Shown piece by piece: positions 1 to 10,344 of a stretch of 64,000 nt of DNA. The translations under genes and the position numbers were made by a program. The DNA is from Azadirachta indica (taxonomy: Eukaryota; Streptophyta; Magnoliopsida; Sapindales; Meliaceae): NCBI GenBank assembly GCA_022749755.1, contig CM040449.1, positions 9,371,657 to 9,435,656 on the forward strand. The letters run 5' to 3'. The first letter of the stretch is position 1, and each line of letters opens with the position of its first letter. The notes beneath the pieces were generated by a model. The model saw nothing but the letters and a program-made list of their open reading frames with translations, was not told the DNA's origin and did not search any database.

Positions 1-570
1 TTTTTTGTATATAGGTGTAAAAGTAGTGCAAACTGCAATTAAAGATATAAAGTATCCATTTGCATAAATCTCACTTAAGCATTAATCAATGTCGTGGACA
101 TAACTTTGTGTAGACATTTTCAAATGAAATGATTCTTGTTGCAAGTGAAAGTTGACTTTATTTTGCATAATTCATACTCTACAACTTTTGCAAATTCAAA
201 ATGGTTAGGCGCCGAAAGTGAGAAGGAATATAATGAACCATGGTCTATATATGTACATTCTAGACTTGTGAACACCTTTCTGCCTTTTGGCCATAACTTT
301 ATGAATACTTTATCAATTATGTTGCTTCTTAAAGTAGAGGAACCACAAAAAAATCAACCACAAATTGTATGTTACGCATAATTTCAAATTCATGAATCTG
401 AGATGTCTAAGTAGTAATAATTCTGATAGTGGTTATCAATATTGCAATTTGAGCATGCTTTACAGTTTTCATTATATCTCATGTTCTAGACTTCAAAATG
501 ACATGATTCTTAAGGAATGAGAAAGTTTATTCAATTATTCACAATGTATAAAGGCTATTTTCTCTAATGT
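1..570 (+). repeat. Interspersed LTR-like repeat family R1, copy a
   Basis: This stretch matches, in the same orientation, the repeat at 6811-7500 and, inverted, the copies at about 625-1200 and 3400-3906. A shared landmark is the block around 45-125 (the direction that reads GTAAAGTATCC.. in other copies) followed by the 'AGACAT..TCAAATG' segment. The left end is cut by the window edge. The ORF at 136-381 lies inside the repeat and shows no protein family features, so I do not call it a gene. The family is unnamed here; the copies differ by many substitutions, so it is old. Confidence 0.7.
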
Positions 571-624
571 GGCATAGGAAATAATAAAAATTTAGCTACA
601 ATCTAGCAAATAAAGATATGATGA

Positions 625-1200
625 AACCACAACTTGTATATGTCCATATATGTAAAGCATCCACACTACAACTTGCATGCTTCGCCAGTTTCACAATAAT
701 CATTTACCCAAGTTATAGCTACCTTTCTTGTGGTTATATTGCTTTAAGAAGCAACACAATTGGTGGAGTATTTAGAAAGTTATGGTTAAAAAAAAAAAGG
801 TGTTCACTGGTCAAGGATATAAATGGATGGACCATTTTGAATTTGCAAAAGTTGTCTAACTACGAATTATTAAAAACTGAGTTAGCATTTAATTGCAATA
901 AGCATCATTGTATTTGGAGATGTCTACACAAAGTTATGACCATGACACTAATTTATATTCGAGTTGTATGCAAGTGGATACTTTACATCTTTAATTACAA
1001 CTTGCACTCCTTTTACATTTGTACACAAAAATATATCATATTAGTACTTTAATACAAGTACTATACTAATTCAATCTTGTACAATGTACATATTTACATG
1101 TATTTGAGTTTTAGATCATAAAAACATGCAAATAAAAGTTATAGCAATAAAATTTCATTAGTAATTCGTAAATGTGGACATTAATTCAATAGTAATGCAA
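625..1200 (-). repeat. Repeat family R1, copy b (inverted relative to copy a)
   Basis: Reverse-complement match to copies a and d. The segment 880-1140 pairs with 1-125 and continues into the block 'GTATTTGAGTTTTAGATCAT' at about 1098, which is also found at 6740 and, inverted, near 6865. The ORF at 618-1052 is an open frame through the repeat. Its translation resembles that of the minus-strand frame at 6995-7192 only because both are copies of one repeat. Copy b has the same orientation as copy c, and a gag-protease relic lies between them. Confidence 0.65.
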
Positions 1201-1285
1201 TAATGTCTTGTAAAATATATGTAAATGATGTACTTATAAACAGTTATCAATGTCCAAAACAATAAAATCGGCTAGAAATATGAAC

Positions 1286-2605
1286 ATAACAACCTTGACC
1301 AATATATCCTTAATTATACCCCTTGAATGCTTGATCGATCGATCCACCAATTGTAGTGATACAGTTGTTGCCTTAGCTTCACTAAGTTCTAATTTCCTAA
1401 AAACAAAAAAAAGGCATTAAGTTAATATTTGCACCTAAATCACATAGGATTTTTCAAAATGACAATTCTTAGTGTGCAAGGTATGGTGAAATTCTCCGAA
1501 TCTTTTAATTTTGGTGGCAATTTGTTTTGCAAGATTGCGCTACACTCCTAAGTTAATATCACTATTTCATTTTCTTCCAATTTCCTCATGTTGGACAAAA
1601 TCTTCTTCATGAATTTTGCATAGGTTAATTTTTGTTCTAATGCATCTATAAAAAGAATGTTAATATGCAATTTCCTTAAAACATCAAAGAATTTAAAAAA
1701 TTGCTTATCTAACTTGTTCTTTCGAATATGCTGAGGAAATGAAATTTACGGCACGTATAAGAGAGGTGACACATATTTCTTGACGGGAGTTGTTTCTTCC
1801 ACTTGTGACATTGAAGGACTTGCTTCCATGGATATGTTGGTGGAGTTATCAGCTTGCTTCTCGTTTTCTTTGCATTTGTGTTTGGTGTACTCTATGGACA
1901 AAACTCAGCTTGTTTTCGTATTGCTTCTTTCAATTTGCTTTGCGGCTCATTGAGTTGTTTCCACTGCTAAGTATAATTGTATTCACTCGCTCCTCAAGAT
2001 TTGTCTTAATATTACTTGATAAGGAGCCTTGTGATTTGATGGATGTCGCTTGATTTTATAATGTTATGTTTTTATTATGAATTTGGAAGTGTTCACGGTG
2101 AGCTAAGTAAAGGCATCTTCCAAGGACACCTTCTTTTCTTGAGGTTGAAATTCGAGAGGTGGTCCTATAACATTCTTATTATTGGTTCATGAAAATTTTG
2201 GGTGATTACACCATCCTTAATTATAAGTGTTGGAGAACAAATTGCTCTATTGTTGATTTTAATTCCTAACACACTGGACTTGTTCTAAGTGTGATAGAAC
2301 AAAATGGTTGCCAACTTGGCATTCATAACAGAATAGGTTCCATTATATAAATCATAAACTACTAGTAAAGTGTGAATGGCATTTGCTATCCTAGCTTTAA
2401 GTTGCTTAGTCAATGTCATTAATTGAGCAATAACTGCAGAAAGATTATCTACCTCATTCGCTCCAAAGGCTTTCTTTGGTGTCAAATGTTCAATTGACCA
2501 TTGATATACATTAACAACCATCTCTTCTACCAATTCATAAGCCTTATTATGTGTTTTCCCCATTAAAGTACATCTTGCTGTTGCAATGAAAGAGATTAGC
2601 AAATT
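1286..2605 (-). pseudogene. Decayed Ty3/gypsy gag-protease
   Basis: Reading the minus strand from 2602, the translation shows gag C-terminal sequence of the plant Ty3/gypsy type (KTHNKAYELVEEM, then YQWSIEHLTPKK and a VDNLSAVIAQ segment, 2285-2602). A broken linker follows (2230-1760), then the pre-protease block (KLHINI.. FMKKILSNMRKLEENE.. LPPKLKDSENFTIPC, about 1690-1470) and the protease flank (VFRKLELSEAKATTVSLQL, then VDRSIKHSRGIIKDILVKV) down to 1286. The active-site stretch that normally reads LCDLGAS is missing, apparently deleted near 1440. Several stops and frameshifts interrupt the frame. Reverse transcriptase and integrase are absent, so this is a truncated internal region. It lies between two LTR-like repeats of equal orientation (copies b and c), so it could be the remnant body of the element that owns them. 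Confidence 0.75.
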
Positions 2606-3124
2606 TAAGTTTGGGAATATTTGATATATTCATTTTTTATATATATTTATGCTTCGTTTATACAAATATTAAGAAGAATTTGTAACATTTGAAATGAAGA
2701 CATGTTAATTTTTTCTTGTATTTGTTTTGTTTTTATTTGCAAAAAAATGAAGACAAAATTTTATTTCTAGCAAATGAATGTGAAGAAGGGATTTGGGCTA
2801 AATGAAAGGAAACTGATTTGGGTTTCATTACAACTTGTTTAAGGAAAGCCAAAACCAATATAATGTCAAGCCTCTTTTCTTGACTTGAGAGGACTATAAA
2901 AACACTAATTTGTTTTATGATTAGGCATTTTAAAAAGAATGCAGTAGTTGCTAGAAAAAGGGATCCGATTTGTCTCTCTATTTGGAGCACAAAGGAGAAG
3001 GAAGAAAATTGATTTTCTAGATTACTGATTTTTTGTGTGATTGTTTTTATTTAATGAGGAACTAATCTTTTTGCACCCGAACAAAGATGCAACCTAGCTA
3101 AGAACATTTATTTTTCAAAAATTG
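2606..3124. other. AT-rich spacer, no gene seen
   Basis: No coding or structural feature can be supported here. An open minus-strand frame at 2733-2990 has no recognisable protein features. The segment may be 5' leader sequence of the gag relic to its left, but I see no primer-binding site. Confidence 0.4.
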
Positions 3125-3906
3125 TGTTGGAAAAGGGTGAACAATACATTATGTAAATAAAACTAAAATTAAATTAAGAGAAGAGAAAAAAAGATAGGAC
3201 TTCCCTTAAGAGAGTAAAGCAAAGAGAACCTTGTTCAAGGGATGCCCAAAGGATGCCCCTAAAAATTATTGAAACCATAGTTTAATAGGTAGGACAAAGG
3301 AGTCTTTAAGTGTATAAACACATACAAGTTATAGATTTTATGACGTCTCTGTTACCATATTGTAGCCCATGTTTGATTGTCTCCCACGCCAAATTAGAGA
3401 AAGAGGTCTTCATCCACATTGTCCATTATTGAATAAATTTTCTTTTGTTTCAAGAATCATGTGCTTTAGATATGTGAAACGTGAGATATGATTAAAAGAA
3501 TAAAACATGCTCAAATTGTATATAGCTAGACATTATTGAAATGACGAGTTTTGTAGATAGCTTAGGTCCACAAATTTGAAATTATACATAACATAAAAGT
3601 TGCAGCTACTATCCTTATGGTTCCATTGCTTCAGGAATCAACCCAACTGGTTAAGTATTCAGAAACTTATGGTTAAAAGACAGAAATGTGTTCATAGGTC
3701 GAAAATGCACATGAACAGACCATGCTTCATTATATACCTTCGCACTTTAAAATTTGGACAAGACATGAATATAAATTATACACAATTGATTCAACTTTAA
3801 CTTACAACAAGAATAATTGCATTTAGAGATATTTACACAAAGTTATGGTCATAAAACTTATTCATGCTCAAGTGAATTATATGCAACTGGGTACTTTAAA
3901 TCCACT
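3125..3906 (-). repeat. Repeat family R1, copy c (outer portion)
   Basis: Inverted match to copy d: 3125-3290 corresponds to 7640-7775 (shared 'ATACATTATGTAAATAAAA' region, GGGCATC and TTCTCTTTG blocks), 3480-3600 to 7330-7440, and 3600-3906 to 7020-7310. It stops abruptly at 3906 where a copia LTR begins. The missing remainder of this copy resumes at about 6600-6810, so it is one repeat split by later insertions. Confidence 0.65.
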
Positions 3907-4353
3907 TGTTGAAAATAATCTTTAATCAAGTGCACAACTTTAAATAATTGACGCAAGAAAATATCTATAATTTACTTCCAATGCTTTTACTACAACACTT
4001 TTCATAAATACAATTAACAACTGAAGAGAAAATACAAATTTTAACACTCACGCTCTTTCTTAAAGAGAACACATAATATTACAAAGGCTTAATGCCTTAT
4101 TTTCCTACATAACTTCTTAATTATTATACTTGGATGCATGACTCTAATATGAAGGAGGTATTTATAGCATCCAAGATTCTATCACCATCATTCAAATATT
4201 AAAATGAAGAATGATCATAGCCTTACAAAATGGCTAACATATACGTAACTTCCCACTGAAATAATGTTTTAATTATTTATCATTTCACCAACCAAAAGAA
4301 GCTTCTATGACTTTAGGTTTGATTGTAATTTAGGCTAAGGTTGTGTCTCAACA
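3907..4353 (-). mobile_element. Ty1/copia 3' LTR
   Basis: A 447-bp LTR with matching inverted ends (TGTTGA at 3907 and TCAACA ending at 4353). On the minus strand a TATA-like CTATAAATA lies at about 4165. Immediately upstream of its start (minus strand) is a purine tract, GTTGAAGGGGAG (4354-4365), the expected polypurine tract, followed by copia RNase H coding sequence. It interrupts repeat copy c. Only this LTR is present; the 5' end of the element is missing. Confidence 0.75.
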
Positions 4354-5128
4354 CTCCCCTTCAACACTAACTTAAATTCTTTTCACCTCATTAAGCTGAC
4401 AATGAAACTTTTCGAATTTGCTGGTACACGAACATTTAGTAAACAAGTTTGCAACTTAATAATCAATTTTGATCTCTTTCATCTCAATCTTCTCTTGCAT
4501 AAACTTTTCTCTGATAAAATAATAATGCACTTTAACATACTTAGTTATTACATAAAAGACTAGATTTTAGCCAAACCAATTGCCGATTGATTATCATAAT
4601 AAAATAGAACTACATAATCCACTAAATGATGTAGATCATTTATCAACTATATTAACCACCTAATATCTTGAATGGCCACAATTGTTGCTCAATATTCTAC
4701 TTCTGTTATTAACAAAGATATAGTCAGTTGTCTCTCGCCACACCAAGAAATTGTGCCTGAACCAAGGGTAAATGCATATTCAATAGGTAATCAACGAGTG
4801 TCATGATCTCTTGTATAGTAAGCATCAGAATAGCTTTTGTAGAACAACTTCGTCTTTCTTCTATAGTAGACCATCATTAATTGTACCTTTACATATCTTT
4901 AAATTTGTCAAACAACTTCAAAATGAGACTTCTTTGAGTTTTGTATGTATCAGCTCATCGCACCAATTGCATAAGAAATGTTAGGCGAAATTTAAGTTAA
5001 GTAAATTAGACTACCTACCAATTGCCAATACATTGTTGTAGCTTCTAAATCTTTTTCTTCGTGTGAACACATCTTGACATTTAGTTCCACCGGTAGTTTC
5101 TCGACACTAATGAAACTAATAAATTGAA
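4354..5128 (-). pseudogene. Ty1/copia polyprotein C-terminal end (RT tail and RNase H), degenerate
   Basis: The minus-strand translation contains copia landmarks in order: KMCSHEEKDLEATTMYWQLV and GSLIYLT (about 5080-5010), ISYAIGAMS, RYVKVQL, SDAYYTRDHDTR, then SGTISWCGERQLT (S-W-C-S-K-R-Q in intact elements), EVEY.ATIVA, YYDNQSAIGLA and the terminal stretch before the polypurine tract. Frameshifts and stops occur throughout. In RNase H the QSA motif survives but the EAEY-type motif is altered to EVEY with a stop after it. The upstream part of the polyprotein is missing beyond 5128, where a non-autonomous MULE is inserted. Confidence 0.8.
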
Positions 5129-6381
5129 GGGTTATTTTCAACTGGCTACTCTAAGTATACTTGTATTTTGTTGTGATATAAGAAATATTCCGACGCTATG
5201 TTACTGTACAAAAAGATTAGAAATATCTCATTGAGCTACAAATTTTAATATCCATTCAAAATCTTTTAATAATGTAAGGGCATACTTGTCTTAACACTTA
5301 ATTTAACCCATTCATCATAAAATAAGGGTGTTTTAGTCATTTAATAAAAAACAATAATTAAAACCAAAAGTTAAATGGGTCTAACTTAAAAATATATAAT
5401 ATTAATTAAAATTTATAAAATAATAAAAAAAGGAAATGGGTGCAATTCAAATGTATAATATTAATAAAAATTAATAAAATAATACAAAAGGAAAATCCTT
5501 AAGCTTTTAATTTCTAGTCCTAATCAAAACATAGTCTCAAAATCAAACATAGCTGCCACCTTTAAATTGTAGCCACCTGTCATTGTCACATCAACCGCCC
5601 ACGTAATTGTCGCTCCTTACACACCACACGATCATCATTCCTCACACGCCCACATCATCGCCACGTCTCACATGCTTACGCTATCACTGCTTCTCACACG
5701 CCTACGCTTGTCTCCAAAATATGCAATAATTGAAGCGATATGAGATCTACATTTCCCAATCATATATTTATTTTTCAACCAAACCTTATACACAAATCAA
5801 AAAACTAGAGCCGCCATCAACATTTATGCTTTCGACCAAGCAATGTTCTTCTTTGATTTGCAATAGGCGATGTCACATATGAAAATCTTTAATGTTATGG
5901 AAGGTGATGATGGAGAGGTAAAAGAGATTGTGGCAAAACCAATTAACTGAATTATAGTTAAATTTTTGATGAATTTGTTTGTTGATTTCTAAAAACTGAA
6001 GCAAAAATGGTGATAGTGCTTATGGGCATGAAATGGCGATTAATGATTTCGCTTGATGAATTCTGGAAACTAAAGCAAAACAGGGAATGAAATTTTTTTT
6101 AGTTTTTGTGGATAACTAGGTATAAAGGTCACATGAGTATTTATGTTTTTAGGCATTTTTTCAAATCTCAGGGTTATAATTGTCATTTAATGATTTTTTT
6201 GCAATATGTAAGGGTATATTGGTCATTGCACCAATACTATTAAAAGTTTTTAGAAGGACATTAAAAATTTGTAGCTTATTAAGATATTTTTTATCTTTCT
6301 GTACTGTAGTGTAGCTTCAAAATATTTCTTATATCACAACGAAATACAATCATATTTAAAGTAGCCAATTAAAAGTAACCC
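5129..6381. mobile_element. Non-autonomous Mutator-like element (long-TIR MULE, about 1.25 kb)
   Basis: The first about 145 bp (5129-5275) and the reverse complement of the last about 145 bp (6237-6381) match closely. Both begin GGGTTA.TTT.AA.TGGCTACT and share the core TTGTGATATAAGAAATATT. They are flanked by near-identical 9-bp direct repeats, TAAATTGAA (5120-5128) and TAAATTAAA (6382-6390), the target-site length of Mutator-like elements. The interior has no transposase; it includes a stretch (about 5575-5710) clearly richer in G and C than the surroundings, rich in CACACG/CCACG motifs. That could be captured host sequence, but I cannot identify a source gene. Confidence 0.8.
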
Positions 6382-6390
6382 TAAATTAAA

Positions 6391-6599
6391 ATAACATAAT
6401 ATGAAAAATTAAATATTAATAGCTATGGTGAAATCTACTAATCAATAAAATTTACAATTTTGTTTTGTTTGTTTAATTTAATTCTCAGCAAATTTTATGT
6501 TAATCAAACCTTGTTAATTAAAATTTTGAATTAAATTTAGGATTAATTATCTTTGATACTTAATAAATTAACCAATTCTTATGGGAACGGCACTTAATT
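6391..6599. other. AT-rich spacer, nothing recognised
   Basis: Very AT-rich sequence to the right of the MULE's target duplication. I see no continuation of the copia polyprotein here. Confidence 0.4.
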
Positions 6600-6810
6600 T
6601 ATCATATATTACTTGTTAACAATAACGTGTACTTCCATTTATAAAAATCTGCAATACTTATAGACAAAAATTTACCATATAAATACTTAAATGCAAGTAT
6701 TATACTCAAGTCATATTGTACAATTATACATATTTGTATGTATTTGAGTTTTAGGTCATGAAAACATGTAAATTAAAGTTACGGCAATGAAATTCATAAT
6801 TTATGCACAA
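6600..6810 (-). repeat. Repeat family R1, copy c (inner portion)
   Basis: This is the part of copy c displaced by the copia and MULE insertions. It matches 1000-1140 of copy b (AAATGCAAGTATTATACT, GTATTTGAGTTTTAG, AAAACATGTAAATTAAAGTT) and is inverted relative to 6830-6960. It forms the left arm of the palindrome centred near 6810. Confidence 0.6.
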
Positions 6811-6936
6811 ATAAGGACATGTATAAATTGTGTGTCGTAACTTTAATTTACATGTTTTCATGATCTAAAACTCAAGTACATGCAAATATGTATAATTGTA
6901 CAATATGGCATGAATATAATACTTGCATTTAAGTGT
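6684..6936. repeat. Large imperfect palindrome at head-to-head junction of R1 copies c and d
   Basis: Arms of about 100 bp (6684-6783 and 6836-6936) are reverse complements with only a few mismatches, for example ACAATTATACATATTTG on the left against CAAATATGTATAATTGT on the right. The loop is about 52 bp. It results from two copies of one repeat meeting in inverted orientation. Confidence 0.85.
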
Positions 6937-7790
6937 TATGTGGTGTATTTTTGTGTATAGGTGTAAAAGAGTGCAAATTTTGTAATTACAAATATTAATT
7001 TAAAGTATCCACTTGCATACAATTCACTTGAGTACGAATCAATGTCATGACCATAACCTTGAGTAGACATCTCCAAATGCAATGATTCCTATTGCAAGTG
7101 AAAACTGAAATTATGCACAAATGATATTGAGACAACTTGTCCAAATTTAGAATGGTTCGACATAGAAAATGTGAAGAAATATAATGAAGCATGGTCTGTC
7201 TATGTGCATCATGGACCTATGAATACATTTTTGTCATTTGACCATAACTTTCCGAATACTACACTAATTGAGTTGATTCTTGAAGCAATAGAACCATGAG
7301 GACAGCGAATACAACTTGTATGATGTATATAATTTTAAAATCGTGCATCTCAACTGTCTACAAAAGTCGTCATTTTGACAGTGTCTATAAATATTATAAT
7401 TTTGAACATGTTTTACTATTTTAATCATATATCATGTTTCACATATCCAAAGGAAATTATTGTTGTTCAATTATGCATAATGTGTATAAAGACCTTTTTG
7501 TCTAATTCAACGTGGAAGACAGTCAAACATGAGGTACAATCTGACAGATGGAGATGTCGTGAAATTTGCAACTTGCATATGTTCTCACATGTAATGCCTC
7601 TATGTATTGCCTATATAAACTGTGGTTTTGATCATCTTTGAGGGCATCTTTTTGGGCATTTGTTAGAGGTGGTTCTCTTTGTTTTACCTTCCTTAGGAGA
7701 AGTCTTCTCTCTATTTCTCTCCTCTTGATGTAATTTGAGTTTTATTTATATAATGTATTGTTCACCCTTCATCAACCAATTTTCATCAAG
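6811..7790 (+). repeat. Repeat family R1, copy d (longest copy; LTR-like)
   Basis: The most complete copy. It has an LTR-like order of signals on the plus strand: a TATA-like CTATATAAAC at 7611-7620, then a pyrimidine-rich stretch with TTTATTTATATAATG (about 7741) that could hold a polyadenylation region, and 'ATTGTTCACCC' after it. The same signals appear, inverted, in copy c at 3130-3290. No coding capacity is supported; the frames at 6995-7192 and 7375-7641 are chance frames inside the repeat. Confidence 0.55.
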
Positions 7791-8164
7791 GGTTTGAAGA
7801 TGACGATCAATCAATTTGAAACCTTGTGTTAAATCTTTGATGAAAGTAATTCTTATTTCATTTTTTATTCATTGTTCAATATATTTAGAACTTTTATACT
7901 TGGTTTCATTGATTTAAGTTAGATAATGGAAGGATAAACATATTGTGGAAGATTGCCTTAGTTACTATGATTGTTCACAACTATGCAATCTACAAGTTTG
8001 TAGAATCTTATCAAGTAATATAATGATAAGAAAGGGATATTTAACCCATGAGGATTGAGTTTTCAAATTCTAAACTAACTACTATAATTATGATAAATTA
8101 ATTTTATCTAATTAATCGTTACTTGAATAAGTTCAAATACAAAGAAAATATAAAGTTTATTGCC
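7791..8164. other. AT-rich spacer, no gene seen
   Basis: Simple AT-rich sequence. It may continue the LTR material on either side, but no boundary or reading frame can be supported. Confidence 0.35.
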
Positions 8165-9500
8165 AATCTAATAACAAAAATAGAAAAAAAAAAGAAAATG
8201 GAGCTAATACTGTTAGTGTTGAAATTAATACGAATTGGTCCTAAGATCTTGACTTTATGTAATTATCACTGTATTTCTTCTAACTAGGAACTGGTAATGC
8301 TTTCAGCTTCAATACTAATCACGAGTTATAAACTGACCTCATTCTCTCTCCTAAGTGTCGAATAAAGTTCTATGTAATTGCACGTCATTTAGGCTTACCT
8401 ATTATTAACCACTAAGGACTCACTTACCTCTCAGTCTCTTAATATCCGCAGTGTTAATCTAATTGCCTAGATACTAATATCTTTTTAGATGCTCAATAAT
8501 TTAAACTGTGTTTCCTAATCCCCATGAACAAATTAAACTCTCTCAAGCACCAATTTATTCATGATTAATCAAATAATTCATCAAATAACAAATTATAGGC
8601 ATTAAGTACAAGGAAAGCACAAATGACTAAGACTTATTAACATTAACAAGTTCTAAATTATTTATATCATGATTTAATTAGAATACATCAAGACCTTGAA
8701 ACATAAAGTTTAGCCTAACATTTCACAAACCAACATCAAATTCATCATGAGGTTAATAATCTTCAAAATAATTAAAAATAATTAAAACAATATCAATTTT
8801 AAGACAAATAGTAGAGTTTAAGAAATAAAACTAGTAATGCAAAAGCTTTCAATCCACCAAACTTCAAGTATTCTCCCAAATTCTTCAATCTAAGATGAGT
8901 TCCACTTCTTTCTTCTCTAGGATTCTTTCTACTTTTCTCTCTTTTTCACACTAAAAACTCTCTTTCCTCAATTAGTGGTGGCTGATGTCAGAATTAAAAC
9001 CCAGGTTAGCTTAAAATCATGCCATCTAATAGTCAAAATTGAGTTAAGGTGTCATTTAAAACCCAGAAGATGCAGAAGAATGGCCAAAGGTGCGAAGGCA
9101 TAGTCAAGATGGCGCTAGCATGTAGGCTAGGCTCCTTCAATGGCTCCTTTATACTGCTAGGTTAATGTAGCCACGCCACCCACTTTGCCTTCCTTTATCT
9201 TCTTTGCTCACGCGACGGTAGAGAGTATGGTGTAGCCGCGCCATGCGTGCTGCTTCCACTTTTTTTTCTTTGCACTTTAGTCTCTGGACAAAGGCTTAGT
9301 GGATTTTTTGTGCTTTGTTTTCCTAACCTTTTTCTTGTCCTATCTGCTACTTCTTTTTATACTGAAATTGCTTGGATAATTGTTTACTTGCCTTTTTACA
9401 CATAAACACTCAAATCATCAAATAACAATGAAGCTTAAGGATTTATGCAAATTTTTAGGTTCAAAGGTCATCAATTTATTAGTAAAAAACTCACTTATCA
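8165..9500 (-). mobile_element. Probable Athila-like LTR fragment
   Basis: On the minus strand this reads like the long LTR of Athila-type Ty3/gypsy elements. It has a GC-richer upstream part with GCGCGGC/CACGC motifs (9100-9260), a TATA-like TATAAAAAG near 9355, a purine-rich stretch GAGAAAGAAG (about 8900-8960), then a long AT-rich tail. No coding sequence, primer-binding site or target duplication was found, so boundaries are approximate and the assignment rests on resemblance only. Confidence 0.35.
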
Positions 9501-9879
9501 ATTATTATGTTGAATAATTCATGAGTTATATTTAATAAATGTTAAAGATTATTTCTTGTTTATTGTTCTTCATATTTTGGTTGTCAATTATGGATTGGCC
9601 ACCTATAATTTGTGATTAGAGTTAACAATTAAGAATTAAGGTGTTAAACACATCTCATCTTACCTTAATTAAACTTTCTTGAACAAGTGTTTAAGTTAAA
9701 TCCATTGACTTGGTTTAATTTAAGTGGTCATGTAATGTCCTTGTGAATATGGCAATTAATTAAGTACAGGTCTCACATCAAAGATATATTTAATTAATTA
9801 GAAGTGAGAATTACCATGATCACTGGAATTTTTCAGCCTTAGTGAAAAGATCAATAATATAGATTTTAAAATATTTATA

Positions 9880-10170
9880 TGATTCACTTAATATTTCAAT
9901 TCATGAGTAGATAGTTTGTCAATTCCCATTTTATTTGTTTATATTTTTTTCGTAATTTCATTTTTACGTTCTTTCAATTTATTTAGTTGATTATTTAATC
10001 TAAAATTGTATCAAACTACAAATTGATTAAAGTGTTTAGGATCTTATTGTTTATTGAATTTTGTAATTTAAAGAAAATAATTAAGAGTTCAAACCACTGC
10101 AATTCCTCTAGCGATTGACCTTGGACTGAACTCATCACTAGCTACTATTGACTCTACACTTGCGAGCAAA
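9880..10170 (+). mobile_element. Fragment resembling the 3' end of an Athila-type LTR
   Basis: The stretch 10099-10165 (CACTGCAATTCC, then GATTGACC, then CACTTGCGAG) resembles the conserved end of Athila-type LTRs, which normally reads 'caattccctgtggattcgacc' followed by 'acacttgcgag'. It is preceded by the usual AT-rich tract. No primer-binding site follows. It lies inverted to the LTR-like fragment at 8165-9500. Confidence 0.3.
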
Positions 10171-10344
10171 TTAAAATTTGTATATTGATCATATACATCC
10201 GTATAATAATACCTTAACCTTGTATTTGGTCCTCTTTAAGTAAACTCATACTTAATACTATATACATTCATATACTACTTCTAAGGCTCACAATTTAATA
10301 CCAAGAGTCCATTAACCTATATAAGTACCAACATAGAGTAGGCA

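Noticed and set aside
618..1052. 144-codon open frame
   Set aside because: It lies inside repeat R1; the similar translation at 6995-7192 reflects repeat homology, not a conserved protein.
1790..2053. Plus-strand hydrophobic open frame
   Set aside because: Antisense shadow of the gag-protease relic on the minus strand.
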